DNA of 64,000 nucleotides from NCBI GenBank assembly GCA_965198915.1, contig CBDAQC010000002.1, positions 620,001 through 684,000 of the forward strand. The letters are read 5' to 3'. Below, piece after piece: positions 24,566 through 32,502 of the stretch (its first letter is position 1; every line of letters begins with the position of its first letter). The position numbers and the translations under genes were made by a program. This stretch comes from BOG-908 sp965198915. GTDB lineage: Bacteria; Pseudomonadota; Alphaproteobacteria; Acetobacterales; Acetobacteraceae. Below the pieces are notes generated by a model. The model made no database searches. It worked only from the letters and a program-made list of their open reading frames with translations, and had not been told where the DNA came from.

Positions 24566-26050
24566 ATGAGCCAGACGAGGATCGCCCTGGGGGAGGCGGC
24601 GCTGACGCTGCGTGACGTGGCGGCGCTGGCCCGCCGCCGGGCCGCGCTCGAACTCTCCGCCGCCGGTCGGCAGGCGATCATCGACGCGCGCAATGTCGTC
24701 GAGCGCGCGGCGGAGCAGGGCACGCGCGGCTACGGCATCAACACCGGCGTTGGCAGCCAGAAGGATTTCGGCGTCAGCCGTGCCGAGATCGAGCGTTACA
24801 ACACCCTGATGATCACCGCGCATGCGACGGTGTTGCCTGGCGAGAACGCATCGGAGGCGGTGGTTCGCGCGGCGTTGGCCATACAGCTTGCGCTGTTCGC
24901 AAAGGGACGCTCGGGGATAAGGCTCGCGTTGTTCGAGAGCCTGCTCGCGCGGTTTCAGGCGGACGATCTGCCACAGGCAAGGCTGGGCGGTTCGGTGGGT
25001 GCATCCGACATCGTGGCGATGAGCCAGATGGCGGTGCCGCTGACAGGAAAGCAGGGAATTGGGCCGGGTGGTGCCGGGCCCAATCCTATCGGCAGCCTTG
25101 CCGCGAAAGAGGCGGTGTCGCTGCTCAATTCGAACAGCCTGATGCTGGCGCAGGCAACTCTGGCGCTTGCGGAGATACGCGCCCTGCTGGATGCGGCGGC
25201 GCTGGCCGGTGCGCTGTCGATGGAAGGTTTTCGTGGCAATCTGCAATCCTGGAGCGCGGCGGTGGACCGGGCGCGCGGCCAGGCGGGGCAGACACGCGCC
25301 GGTGCCATGCTGCGGAAGGCGTTGGCGGGCAGTGCGCTGTGGCTGCCGGGCGAGGCACGGCTGCTGCAGGATCCGCTGAGCTTCAGATGCGTTCCGCAGA
25401 TACATGGCGCGGCGGAGGCGGCGTACGAGTTCGCCTATGGTGTTTTCGAAACCGAACTGTCCGCCGCCTGCGACAATCCGCTGATCGACGCGGCCGCCGG
25501 GCTGTTCATCTCGCACGGGAATATGGAGACCACGCTGTGTGCGCTGGCCATGGACATGCTGCGGCAGGCGGTGGCGAAAGTGATCGAGGCATCAGGTCAG
25601 CGCATCCACAAGATACAATGGCCGACCTTCACCGACCTGCCGGCGAGCCTGGCCGCCGAGCCGGGTGCGATCGGCGGTGTGCAGTTTCTCAATCTCGGGC
25701 ACCTGGCTGGCGCGAATGTCGCGGCGGTGCGGCAGGCGGCCTGTCCGGCGATGCTGAACTACTCGGGACAGTTGGACGACGGGGTGGAGGATGTGGCGGG
25801 AAATGCGCCGCAATCCGTGGCGGAGACGGTGCGCGCCCTGGCGCCTGCGTGGAACGTGGTGGCGCTGGAGGTGGTCTGCGCGGTGTGGGCGATACATCGG
25901 CGCGCGTTGCGTGTGGACGGGCTGGGAGAGGGCTTGCGTACGCTCGCGGCGCGGGTGTTGCCGATGCTGCCGATCGGAAGCGAGGGCGCGGCGGTGTTCG
26001 ACATGACGCCCATCGTGGCGTTGCTGCGCGAAGGCGCAGAGGATGTCTGA
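24566..26050 (+). CDS. Histidine/phenylalanine-ammonia-lyase homologue with altered MIO motif
   Basis: 494 residues with the MIO lyase fold along the full length: YGINTGVGSQKDFG (Tyr56), GGSVGASDIV (residues 142-150), SFRCVPQIHG, and the helical bundle to the end. The Ala-Ser-Gly tripeptide that cyclises to the MIO cofactor is Ala146-Ser147-Asp148. Other active-site landmarks also differ from HutH: NSNS for NGTQ and LDDGVEDVAG for QEDHVSM. MIO-less members of this family are known (ergothionase is one), so it probably catalyses a different elimination or is inactive. It is the last gene of the AAA+ operon, 16 bp after the previous stop. Confidence 0.85.
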   Translation: MSQTRIALGEAALTLRDVAALARRRAALELSAAGRQAIIDARNVVERAAEQGTRGYGINTGVGSQKDFGVSRAEIERYNTLMITAHATVLPGENASEAVVRAALAIQLALFAKGRSGIRLALFESLLARFQADDLPQARLGGSVGASDIVAMSQMAVPLTGKQGIGPGGAGPNPIGSLAAKEAVSLLNSNSLMLAQATLALAEIRALLDAAALAGALSMEGFRGNLQSWSAAVDRARGQAGQTRAGAMLRKALAGSALWLPGEARLLQDPLSFRCVPQIHGAAEAAYEFAYGVFETELSAACDNPLIDAAAGLFISHGNMETTLCALAMDMLRQAVAKVIEASGQRIHKIQWPTFTDLPASLAAEPGAIGGVQFLNLGHLAGANVAAVRQAACPAMLNYSGQLDDGVEDVAGNAPQSVAETVRALAPAWNVVALEVVCAVWAIHRRALRVDGLGEGLRTLAARVLPMLPIGSEGAAVFDMTPIVALLREGAEDV

Positions 26051-26071
26051 GCCGCTGCCGCCGATGTTCCC

Positions 26072-26101
26072 GTCGGCTGCACGTATGCCGATGCAGCCGA
26101 C
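26072..26101. terminator. Stem-loop between convergent genes
   Basis: Perfect 10-bp stem GTCGGCTGCA / TGCAGCCGAC around a ten-base loop, 22 bases after the lyase stop. It probably serves both the lyase (+) and the oxalate decarboxylase (-). No long U-tract. Confidence 0.55.
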
Positions 26102-26133
26102 GAGGACAAAGTTCGGGCTTGCGGTAAGCGAGT

Positions 26134-26150
26134 AGGAAGCCTTGCTTCCT
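26134..26150. repeat. Short palindrome AGGAAGC-CTT-GCTTCCT
   Basis: Seven-base perfect arms, overlapping the first base of the oxdC stop on the minus strand. It looks like the outer arms of the A/T hairpin repeat without the inner hairpin and box. Similar sequence occurs at 37471-37486 and 47567-47587. Confidence 0.5.
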
Positions 26151-27337
26151 CAGGCCTGCTGTATGGCGTCTATCGTGCGCTCAGGCACACCACCGAAATT
26201 GTTGGCGACAAGGTATTTCGGCGCGGTTTCGATCCAGTGCTTCAGCGTTATCTCCTCGAACTTGCCGGCGTTCCACGTTTGGACCATTTCCAGGTCCTCG
26301 GTGCCGGTGTTTATCATGGCGTGGCCGTAGCCGGCCGGGATGTAGGCGGAGTCACCGGCCTTGACGTCCGACAGCTTGCCGCGTCCGCCGGAGCCGAAGA
26401 TGGCGATCTGGCCTTTGCCCTTCAGGTAATACTGGAACTCGTCGGCGTTCGGGTTCCAGTGCAGCTCCTTCATCTGCCCCGGCTTTATCGACATCACGCC
26501 ACCCGACATGGTGGTGGAAATCGGCCATTCGTCCACGGTGGCGAGGTGAAGGGTTCCGCCGTCGAAGTCACGCCTGGCGCGGACGTCCTTCAGCAGGGTG
26601 AATTTGTGAGTCGATTCCTTGGGCCAGGGTGCGTCTTTCGCCTGTGCGACGGGGATGACAGGGCCTGCCTGAATATAGGTCTCGCCGTTTGGAAAAGTGT
26701 CGAACGCGGCAGGGGTCAGGCCGAAATTCGTGGCCAGCATGTTCTTCGGTGTCAGGTTCATCCAGTCGGTGATCGAAAACGTGCCGTGTTCGGAAAAGGC
26801 GCCGTTGTCGAAGGACAGGATGAAGTGGCAGGGCTTGTCGCCGATCGTCTGTATCGAATGGCCGTGGCCGCGCGGGAAGAACCACAGATCGCCGGGGCCG
26901 TAATTGTTGATCTCGGTCTGGCCGGAAGGATCAAGCACGACCGTCTGGCACTGGCCGTCTATGACGTAGGCCCACTCGGCGGCGATTGCGTGCCAGTGCA
27001 GCTCGCGCGAGGCGCCGGGGTTGAGGAACATATGGACGCCGGCGAGGCCCTTCATGACCGGCAACTGGTGCTCGGTGGATTCCTTGGCCCAGCCGCCGGA
27101 GGTGATCTTCGGCTTGGAGCCGTCCAGCGAGCGGACGAAATCCGGCATTTCGGCCACGTCCCTCGGATCGTGATAGGCGACCTGCGCGCCGGCCGGCAAT
27201 TGCTGCACGTTGCGGCCGAAGCCGCCCTGGCCTGGCAGGCCCTTGTCGTCGGCCTCGGCGCGTGACAGGCCGGCCAAGGTAACGAGGCCGCTCGCACCCA
27301 GGGCGGCGGTGCCGAGGAAAATACGTCTGGAAGCCAT
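26150..27337 (-). CDS. Bicupin oxalate decarboxylase family protein
   Basis: 395 residues with a Tat-like signal (MASRRIFLGTAALGASG). Two cupins: the first (about 95-190) has ELHWHAIAAEWAY (His114, His116, Glu121) and FPRGHGHSIQ (His160); the second (about 280-345) has ELHWNPNADEFQYY (His293, Asn295, Glu300) and PAGYGHAMIN (His339). In characterised OxdC both Mn sites are His-His-Glu-His, so Asn295 weakens the second site. The lid that decides decarboxylase versus oxidase activity reads SEHGT (182-186) instead of SENST. Exported oxalate decarboxylation (formate plus CO2, consuming acid) is the expected reaction. Confidence 0.88.
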   Translation of the reverse strand: MASRRIFLGTAALGASGLVTLAGLSRAEADDKGLPGQGGFGRNVQQLPAGAQVAYHDPRDVAEMPDFVRSLDGSKPKITSGGWAKESTEHQLPVMKGLAGVHMFLNPGASRELHWHAIAAEWAYVIDGQCQTVVLDPSGQTEINNYGPGDLWFFPRGHGHSIQTIGDKPCHFILSFDNGAFSEHGTFSITDWMNLTPKNMLATNFGLTPAAFDTFPNGETYIQAGPVIPVAQAKDAPWPKESTHKFTLLKDVRARRDFDGGTLHLATVDEWPISTTMSGGVMSIKPGQMKELHWNPNADEFQYYLKGKGQIAIFGSGGRGKLSDVKAGDSAYIPAGYGHAMINTGTEDLEMVQTWNAGKFEEITLKHWIETAPKYLVANNFGGVPERTIDAIQQA

Positions 27338-27477
27338 GTGCGTCCTCCTATGTCGTGCCGCGCGTGGTGGCGGGTTGCGCGCAGGCTAGCACCTGCGCAG
27401 TTGGTGCCCAAGGTCTGCGCCAAAAAAGGCGAGCTGGTCTGCCGGCGCCAGTCCGCGGCTTCGGCACGCAGCGGCAG

Positions 27478-27493
27478 AAGCGGAATTCCGCTT
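27478..27493. terminator. Palindrome downstream of the sorbosone-dehydrogenase-like gene
   Basis: Perfect AAGCGGAATTCCGCTT palindrome (16 bp), 22 bases past the stop on the minus strand. The arm sequence AAGC...GCTT recalls the A/T repeat arms. A terminator role is inferred from position. Confidence 0.4.
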
Positions 27494-27515
27494 TTCCTGC
27501 AGTCGGCTTGCTGTC

Positions 27516-28826
27516 CTACTTTGCGCTGACCCGCCAGACGGCATTACCCACATCGTCGGCCACCAGCAGCGCGCCGTCGCGATCCAGCGTGACCCCGACC
27601 GGGCGGCCCTGGGCGTTGCCGTTGCTGTCGAGAAAGCCGGTCAGGACATCGACGGGCGGTCCGTTCGGGCGGCCGTTCTTGAATGGGACATAGATGACCT
27701 TGTAGCCGCTGCGCGGCACGCGATTCCAGCTGCCGTGCTGGCCGACAAAGGCGCCCTCTGAAAAGGCGGGGCCCATGGCCCCTGGGCGCGCGAAGGCCAG
27801 GCCCAGCGAGGCGGTGTGCGGGCCCAGCGCGTAATCGGGGCGCACGGAAGCGGCGACGAGCTGCGGCTGGGGTGGTTTGGCGCGGGCGTCCGTGTGCTGG
27901 CCGTAATAGCTGTAGGGCCAGCCGTAGAAGGCGCCGTCATGCACCTGGGTCATGTAGTCTGGGACCAGGTCGCTGCCGATCTCGTCGCGTTCGTTGACGC
28001 TGGTCCAGAGCGCGTGGGTTGCAGGCTCCCAGCCCATGCCCACCGGGTTGCGCAGGCCGGTGGCATAGGGCCGGTGGACGCCGGTCGCCGGATCGACCTC
28101 CCAGATGTCTGCCCGGCCAGCCTCGGCCGCGATGCCGTTTTCCGCCACGTTGCTGTTGGATCCGATCGACACGTAAAGCTTCGTGCCGTCGGGCGAGGCG
28201 GTGACGTTCTTGGTCCAGTGATGGTTGATCGGGCCGGCGGGAAGGTCCGTCACTCGGCGCGGGGCGGCGGTGATCGCGGTCTGGCCGGGGGTGAACGGGA
28301 AGGCCAGCAGGGCGTCGGTGTCTGCCACATAGAGCGTGCCATCCACCAGAACCATGCCGAAGGGAGAGTTCAGGTTGGCGAGCAGGGTGAATTTGCGAGC
28401 CTCGCCGGCTTCTTGCGGGCGCAGCAGGATGATGCGATTGGGGCTGGGCGTGCCGGCGCCGGCACGCTTCATGATCAGGCCTGCGACGTAGCCCTTCAGT
28501 CCGGCATTCTCGCGCGGCCGGACGGGCGCGTCGGTCTCCGCCACCAGCACGTCGTTATTCGGCAGGGCGAGGAGCCAGCGGGGGTGGTCCAGGCCGGTGG
28601 CGAGAGCGGTGACGACCAGGCCGGGCGCGGTTGGCCGGGCGCCCGCGGGCCAGCCTTTGGCGGGGGCGACATTCACCGTGGGCAACAGCCCGGGATGCGG
28701 CGGCGGCAGTTGCGGATCCGGGCCGATGCCCGCGGAAAGCGGCAGGGTGGCGCGCTCGCTGCAGGCGTAAAGGGCGAACAATCCGATGGCCAGAATACCG
28801 GCGGCGGCGAGGCTGCGCTTGCGCAT
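27516..28826 (-). CDS. PQQ-type sorbosone/glucose dehydrogenase-like lipoprotein
   Basis: About 436 residues: basic start (MRKRSLAAAG), membrane segment and lipobox LYAC (Cys at about residue 22), then a six-bladed beta-propeller. Conserved stretches are LDHPRWLLALPNNDVLVAETDA, NSPFGMVLVDGTLYVADTDA, INHHWTKNVTASPDGTKLYV and GLRNPVGMGWEP, as in the L-sorbosone dehydrogenase / soluble glucose dehydrogenase family. It is expected in the periplasm, anchored by lipid, oxidising sugar aldehydes with PQQ. PQQ-biosynthesis genes are not in the window. The frame is open upstream to 28892; I chose ATG 28826 for the signal sequence. Confidence 0.87.
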   Translation of the reverse strand: MRKRSLAAAGILAIGLFALYACSERATLPLSAGIGPDPQLPPPHPGLLPTVNVAPAKGWPAGARPTAPGLVVTALATGLDHPRWLLALPNNDVLVAETDAPVRPRENAGLKGYVAGLIMKRAGAGTPSPNRIILLRPQEAGEARKFTLLANLNSPFGMVLVDGTLYVADTDALLAFPFTPGQTAITAAPRRVTDLPAGPINHHWTKNVTASPDGTKLYVSIGSNSNVAENGIAAEAGRADIWEVDPATGVHRPYATGLRNPVGMGWEPATHALWTSVNERDEIGSDLVPDYMTQVHDGAFYGWPYSYYGQHTDARAKPPQPQLVAASVRPDYALGPHTASLGLAFARPGAMGPAFSEGAFVGQHGSWNRVPRSGYKVIYVPFKNGRPNGPPVDVLTGFLDSNGNAQGRPVGVTLDRDGALLVADDVGNAVWRVSAK

Positions 28827-28979
28827 TTTTCGTCCTGGCAGTCGAGGTGAAGCGGAAAGAAAGACCGGTTTCGCCGGAAAAGGAAGGCGCAAAGGCGGGC
28901 CACCTTGCGGCCACTGGTCCCGGCCGGCGGCAACCTAACGGGCGCCGCGTCTGCTTCGGGTTGGAGCGGGCGTGGCGCC

Positions 28980-29954
28980 CTAAACGCCAGCCAGGCGAAG
29001 CGCCGCGCCCAGCATGTCGAACACGTCGAGCAGGCGCGCGACATAGTGGTCGTGCACAGCGAAGCCTGGCGCGGCAGGGTTGAAGAACTGCCGCTCCAGC
29101 CCGTCGATCAGGCGGGTGAGGCGGCGCTGGTGCAGGCCGAGCGCGGTCTGGACCGGGTCCGAGACCACGCCGGCAAAGGCCGCGAACGTTGTGGCGGCGA
29201 GCATGACGGTGCCGGTGGTTGCCGCAAGCAGGCCGGCTGACGGCCCGGCGGGAAACAGGCCGTACCAGACGCTGCCCAGCGAGGCGCCGAGCGGAAAGGC
29301 GCTTATGGCCGTTTGGTGGGCCATCAGCCCGGCCAAAGCCGGGCCCAGCGTGGCAGCCCCGGGCGTGAGCTTGTTCAGAGTCAGCGCGCCGATGCCGAGG
29401 TTCATCAGGCCGGTGGTTATCTCGGCGGCGGCGGCCCGCGAGAGGCCGTAGGTTTGCAGCGCCTGGGCGAGGCGGGCCTGGAACGCCGGGTCGGTGCTGT
29501 GGGCGGTGAGATCCGGCAGGGCGGCCTGCAGCGCGGATTGCAGCTCCGGGTTGGCGAGTATGGCGTCGGCTAGCGCGTCCTTTGCGCTCGCGCGGCCGGG
29601 CTGGGCGTAGGGCAGCTCGAGCAGCTCGGTCTGGATCAGCCATTCGACCTTGCGGGTGACGGAGGTGGGCAGGATGAGGGAGCGGTTCAGGCAGGTGGCG
29701 ACACGCTTGGCGCCGAGTTTGCCGGCGACAGCACCGGTGAGGTGCAGGGCGATTTGCGGCGCGGCGAGGGTGAGGTTGAGCGGGGCCTTGAGTATGTCCC
29801 AGCCGAGGGCGGCGCGGTGCAGGGACAAGGTGCCCGGCAGCGAGAAATGCGCGCGCACGAACGGGCCGACGCGGGCGCGGCGCCTGGCGAAATAGGCGCG
29901 GGCGCCTTGGTCCACGGCGCGTAGCGCCAGGTTTCGGTTCAGGGTTTCGGACAT
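28980..29954 (-). CDS. DUF6635 family protein
   Basis: 324 residues starting MSETLNRNLALRAVDQGARAYF-type, which matches the DUF6635 family of alphaproteobacteria. The body has a Lys/Arg-rich N-terminal region (YFARRRARVGPFVRAHFSLPG), amphipathic helices, and Gly/Ala-rich hydrophobic stretches around 190-250 (PLGASLGSVWYGLFPAGPSAG) that could touch or cross the membrane. Function unknown. In-frame codons upstream translate the A/T repeat and are not part of the protein. It is divergent from the flavoprotein, sharing the F repeat pair as its leader. Confidence 0.82.
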   Translation of the reverse strand: MSETLNRNLALRAVDQGARAYFARRRARVGPFVRAHFSLPGTLSLHRAALGWDILKAPLNLTLAAPQIALHLTGAVAGKLGAKRVATCLNRSLILPTSVTRKVEWLIQTELLELPYAQPGRASAKDALADAILANPELQSALQAALPDLTAHSTDPAFQARLAQALQTYGLSRAAAAEITTGLMNLGIGALTLNKLTPGAATLGPALAGLMAHQTAISAFPLGASLGSVWYGLFPAGPSAGLLAATTGTVMLAATTFAAFAGVVSDPVQTALGLHQRRLTRLIDGLERQFFNPAAPGFAVHDHYVARLLDVFDMLGAALRLAGV

Positions 29955-29974
29955 GGGCGCCTGCAAAGAGATAC

Positions 29975-30018
29975 GAAGAAAGGCCTTCTTTTTGAAAAGA
30001 AGCAAAAAAATTCATTCT
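29975..30018 (+). repeat. A/T hairpin repeat, copy F1 (left half of an inverted pair)
   Basis: Arm GAAGAAAGG, hairpin CCTTC-T5-GA-A4-GAAG, box CAAAAAAATTC. It begins about 20 bases before the DUF6635 start codon on the minus strand. Confidence 0.8.
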
Positions 30019-30071
30019 CACGCCGCCCGGCCGGCTCGCGCTTCCGGCGATGCACGCCTGGCGCAAATGCG

Positions 30072-30124
30072 GGAAAGCAAAAGTTCTTTGGTCCTTTTTT
30101 ACAAAAAAGGACTTCTTGCTTTCT
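30072..30124 (-). repeat. A/T hairpin repeat, copy F2 (right half of an inverted pair)
   Basis: Arm GGGAAAGC, box CAAAAGTTCTTTGG, near-perfect hairpin GTCC-T6-AC-A6-GGAC, arm TTCTTGC. It ends 30 bases before the flavoprotein start. The spacer side carries GCAAATGCGG, as in copies A and H. Confidence 0.88.
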
Positions 30125-30153
30125 TGGCCACCCAACGGCACGTGCAACGCATC

Positions 30154-31326
30154 GTGGAAAAATGCGACGTCCTGATAATAGGCGCCGGTGCCGCCGGCCT
30201 GATGTGCGCGATGACGGCCGCGCGGCGGGGGCGGCGCGTGCTGGTGGTCGATCATGCCAGGCAGGCGGGCGAGAAGATACTCATCTCCGGCGGCGGGCGC
30301 TGCAACTTCACCAATACCGGGTGCGTGGCGGAGCGGTTTTTTTCGGAAAACGTGCATTTCGCGCGCTCTGCCCTGGCGCGCTACACGCCGCGCGATTTCC
30401 TGGACCTGGTGGAGCGCCACCGCATCGCCTGGCACGAAAAGACGCTGGGCCAGCTGTTCTGCGACGGTTCGGCGCGGCAGATCGTGGCCATGCTGCTGGC
30501 GGATTGCGCGGCTGCGGGCGCCGAGGTGCGGCTGGGTCAGAAAGTTGGGGAGATCTCTCATGCGGGCCGGTTCCTGGTGGGGCTGGACAGCGGGGCCGTG
30601 GAGGCGGAGTCGTTGGTTCTGGCGAGCGGCGGGCTTTCGATACCGAAGATCGGCGCGTCAGGGTTGGCCTACAGGATAGCGGCGCAGTTCGGGTTGCCGG
30701 TGGTGGCGCCGCGGCCGGGCCTGGTGCCGGTCACGCTGGCGGCTGACGCGCTGGCGCCGCTGGGCGGGCTGGCGGGGGTGTCCGCGCCGGTGGAAGCAAG
30801 CTGCGGCGGCGTCCGGTTCCGCGAGGGCATGGTGGTGACGCATCGCGGGCTGTCCGGCCCGGCGATCCTGCAGGCGAGCTCCGCCTGGCGGGAGGGACAG
30901 GCGATGGAGATCAACCTGGTGCCGGCGGCTGCGGACGGGTTCCTGCGTGCGGGCAAGCGGGCGCGGCCGAAAGCGGGGCTGCGGGCGCTGCTGGGAGAGG
31001 CGTTGCCGCAGCGGCTGGCCGATGTGTTCCTGCCCGCGTCGCAGGCGAGCGGGCCGGTAGCCGGGATCGCGGATAGGGAATTGCAGGCGCTGGAGGCCTC
31101 GTTGCGGGCGTGGCGCCTGTACCCTTGCGGGACCGAGGGATACGCGAAGGCGGAAGTGACTTTGGGCGGGATCTCGACGCGGGCTCTTTCCCAGAGAACG
31201 ATGGAGGCACGCACGGTGCCCGGGCTGTTCGCGGTCGGCGAGGCGGTCGACGTGACGGGCTGGCTGGGCGGTTACAATTTCCAGTGGGCGTGGGCGAGCG
31301 GGTTCGTGGCGGGCGAGGCAGCGTGA
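30154..31326 (+). CDS. BaiN/HI0933-type FAD-dependent oxidoreductase
   Basis: About 390 residues. N-terminal Rossmann FAD-binding motif DVLIIGAGAAGLMCAM, then GEKILISGGGRCNFTN, the hallmark of the HI0933/YhiN/BaiN flavoprotein family. Later conserved blocks are GLSIPKIGASGLAY, THRGLSGPAIL, AEVTLGGI and the C-terminal second FAD contact VDVTGWLGGYNFQWAWASG. Its length fits with GTG at 30154; GTG 30142 or TTG 30124 are alternatives, and no ATG fits. The physiological electron partner and substrate are unknown. Its stop overlaps the next gene's GTG (31323-31326), coupling it to a glycosyltransferase. Confidence 0.9.
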   Translation: MEKCDVLIIGAGAAGLMCAMTAARRGRRVLVVDHARQAGEKILISGGGRCNFTNTGCVAERFFSENVHFARSALARYTPRDFLDLVERHRIAWHEKTLGQLFCDGSARQIVAMLLADCAAAGAEVRLGQKVGEISHAGRFLVGLDSGAVEAESLVLASGGLSIPKIGASGLAYRIAAQFGLPVVAPRPGLVPVTLAADALAPLGGLAGVSAPVEASCGGVRFREGMVVTHRGLSGPAILQASSAWREGQAMEINLVPAAADGFLRAGKRARPKAGLRALLGEALPQRLADVFLPASQASGPVAGIADRELQALEASLRAWRLYPCGTEGYAKAEVTLGGISTRALSQRTMEARTVPGLFAVGEAVDVTGWLGGYNFQWAWASGFVAGEAA

Positions 31327-32348
31327 CGCCGCCGCGCGTCAGTGTTTTGATGACGACACGCAACGGGGCCGCCTGGCTGGCGGCAAGCCTGGACAGCGTC
31401 ATCGGGCAGAGTTTCACCGATTTCGAGCTGGTGGTGGTCGATGATGCCTCGACCGACGAGACGCCGGCAATACTGGCGGCGGTGGGCGATCCGCGCCTGA
31501 CCGTGATACGCAATGCGGCGTGCCAGGGCATCGCCGGTGCGCGCAACACCGGGCTGGCGGCGTGCACGGGTGAATACGTGGCGGTGCTGGACCATGACGA
31601 TGTGAGCTTGAGGCAGCGTCTGGCGCGCCAGGTGGCGTATCTGGACTTGCATAAGCAGGTCGTGCTGGTGGGCACTGCGGTGGAGGTGCTTCGCGGCGGT
31701 GTGGCCAGCGACCCGGGCCAGCTCTCGCCGGCAAGCCCGGCGGGGATGCGCCTGCTGCTGCATCTGGGCAACCCGCTGACCTGGTCTTCGATGATGTTCC
31801 GGCACGGCGCCTTGCTGCTGGCGGCGGCGGGCGGGCCCGTGCTGCGAGATGAAGCGGTGCCGGCGGATGATCTGGACCTGTATCACCGCCTGTTGGCGCA
31901 TGGGGAAGCAGCCCGGCTGCCCGAGGTGCTGACGCAATACCGGTGGCACGATGGCAATGCGACGCATCGCATGGCGGCGCAGATGGCCACGCGTGCGGCT
32001 TCGGTCCTGTTCCGTGCCTACCAACCATTGTTCGGGGTGGAAGCGGCAGCGTCCGCGGCGCTGGTGATACGGCATCTGGCCGATCGGGAGCGTGTGCCCG
32101 ATGCGGCCACGCTGGACCGCCTGTTCGCCATCATTGCGCGCGTGGAAGCGGCATTTCCTGGGCAGGAAACTGCCGCGCTGGCAGCGTCGTTACGGTGGCG
32201 GCTGTTGCGTGCTGCCTTGCGGCAGGGACGGCCCGGGCTGGCGTGGCGCTATTGGGCGGATATGGCCTGGACGGCGGACGGGTTGGCGAGCCTGGCGGTG
32301 GGGGTGGTGCGGATGGTGGGTGCTTACGGCTGGCGGCGTCCGGTTTAA
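31323..32348 (+). CDS. Family 2 glycosyltransferase
   Basis: 341 residues. GT-A fold motifs: VSVLMTTRNGAAWLAASLDSV, ELVVVDDASTDETPAIL, AGARNTGLAACTGEYVAVLDHDD (metal-binding DxD), and a downstream acidic block DDLDLYHRLLAHGE. The 3' third is a helical extension, probably involved in acceptor or membrane association. Cytosolic, transferring sugars to a lipid-linked or surface glycan. The GTGA overlap with the flavoprotein gene means the two are made together; a functional link is not obvious from the families alone. Confidence 0.9.
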   Translation: MTPPRVSVLMTTRNGAAWLAASLDSVIGQSFTDFELVVVDDASTDETPAILAAVGDPRLTVIRNAACQGIAGARNTGLAACTGEYVAVLDHDDVSLRQRLARQVAYLDLHKQVVLVGTAVEVLRGGVASDPGQLSPASPAGMRLLLHLGNPLTWSSMMFRHGALLLAAAGGPVLRDEAVPADDLDLYHRLLAHGEAARLPEVLTQYRWHDGNATHRMAAQMATRAASVLFRAYQPLFGVEAAASAALVIRHLADRERVPDAATLDRLFAIIARVEAAFPGQETAALAASLRWRLLRAALRQGRPGLAWRYWADMAWTADGLASLAVGVVRMVGAYGWRRPV

Positions 32349-32502
32349 GCCTCACGCGACGCACGTGGTCTCCGGCAAGGACGTAAGGGTGGCGCGCATG
32401 GGTATATGGGTGTCGGTGTTCGTCAAGCTGCGCTGCAGGCCGGACCGCGACGCGTATGCCGGTGAGGCATACGCTTCGCCAAGGCGGGACGGCCGTTCAC
32501 TT

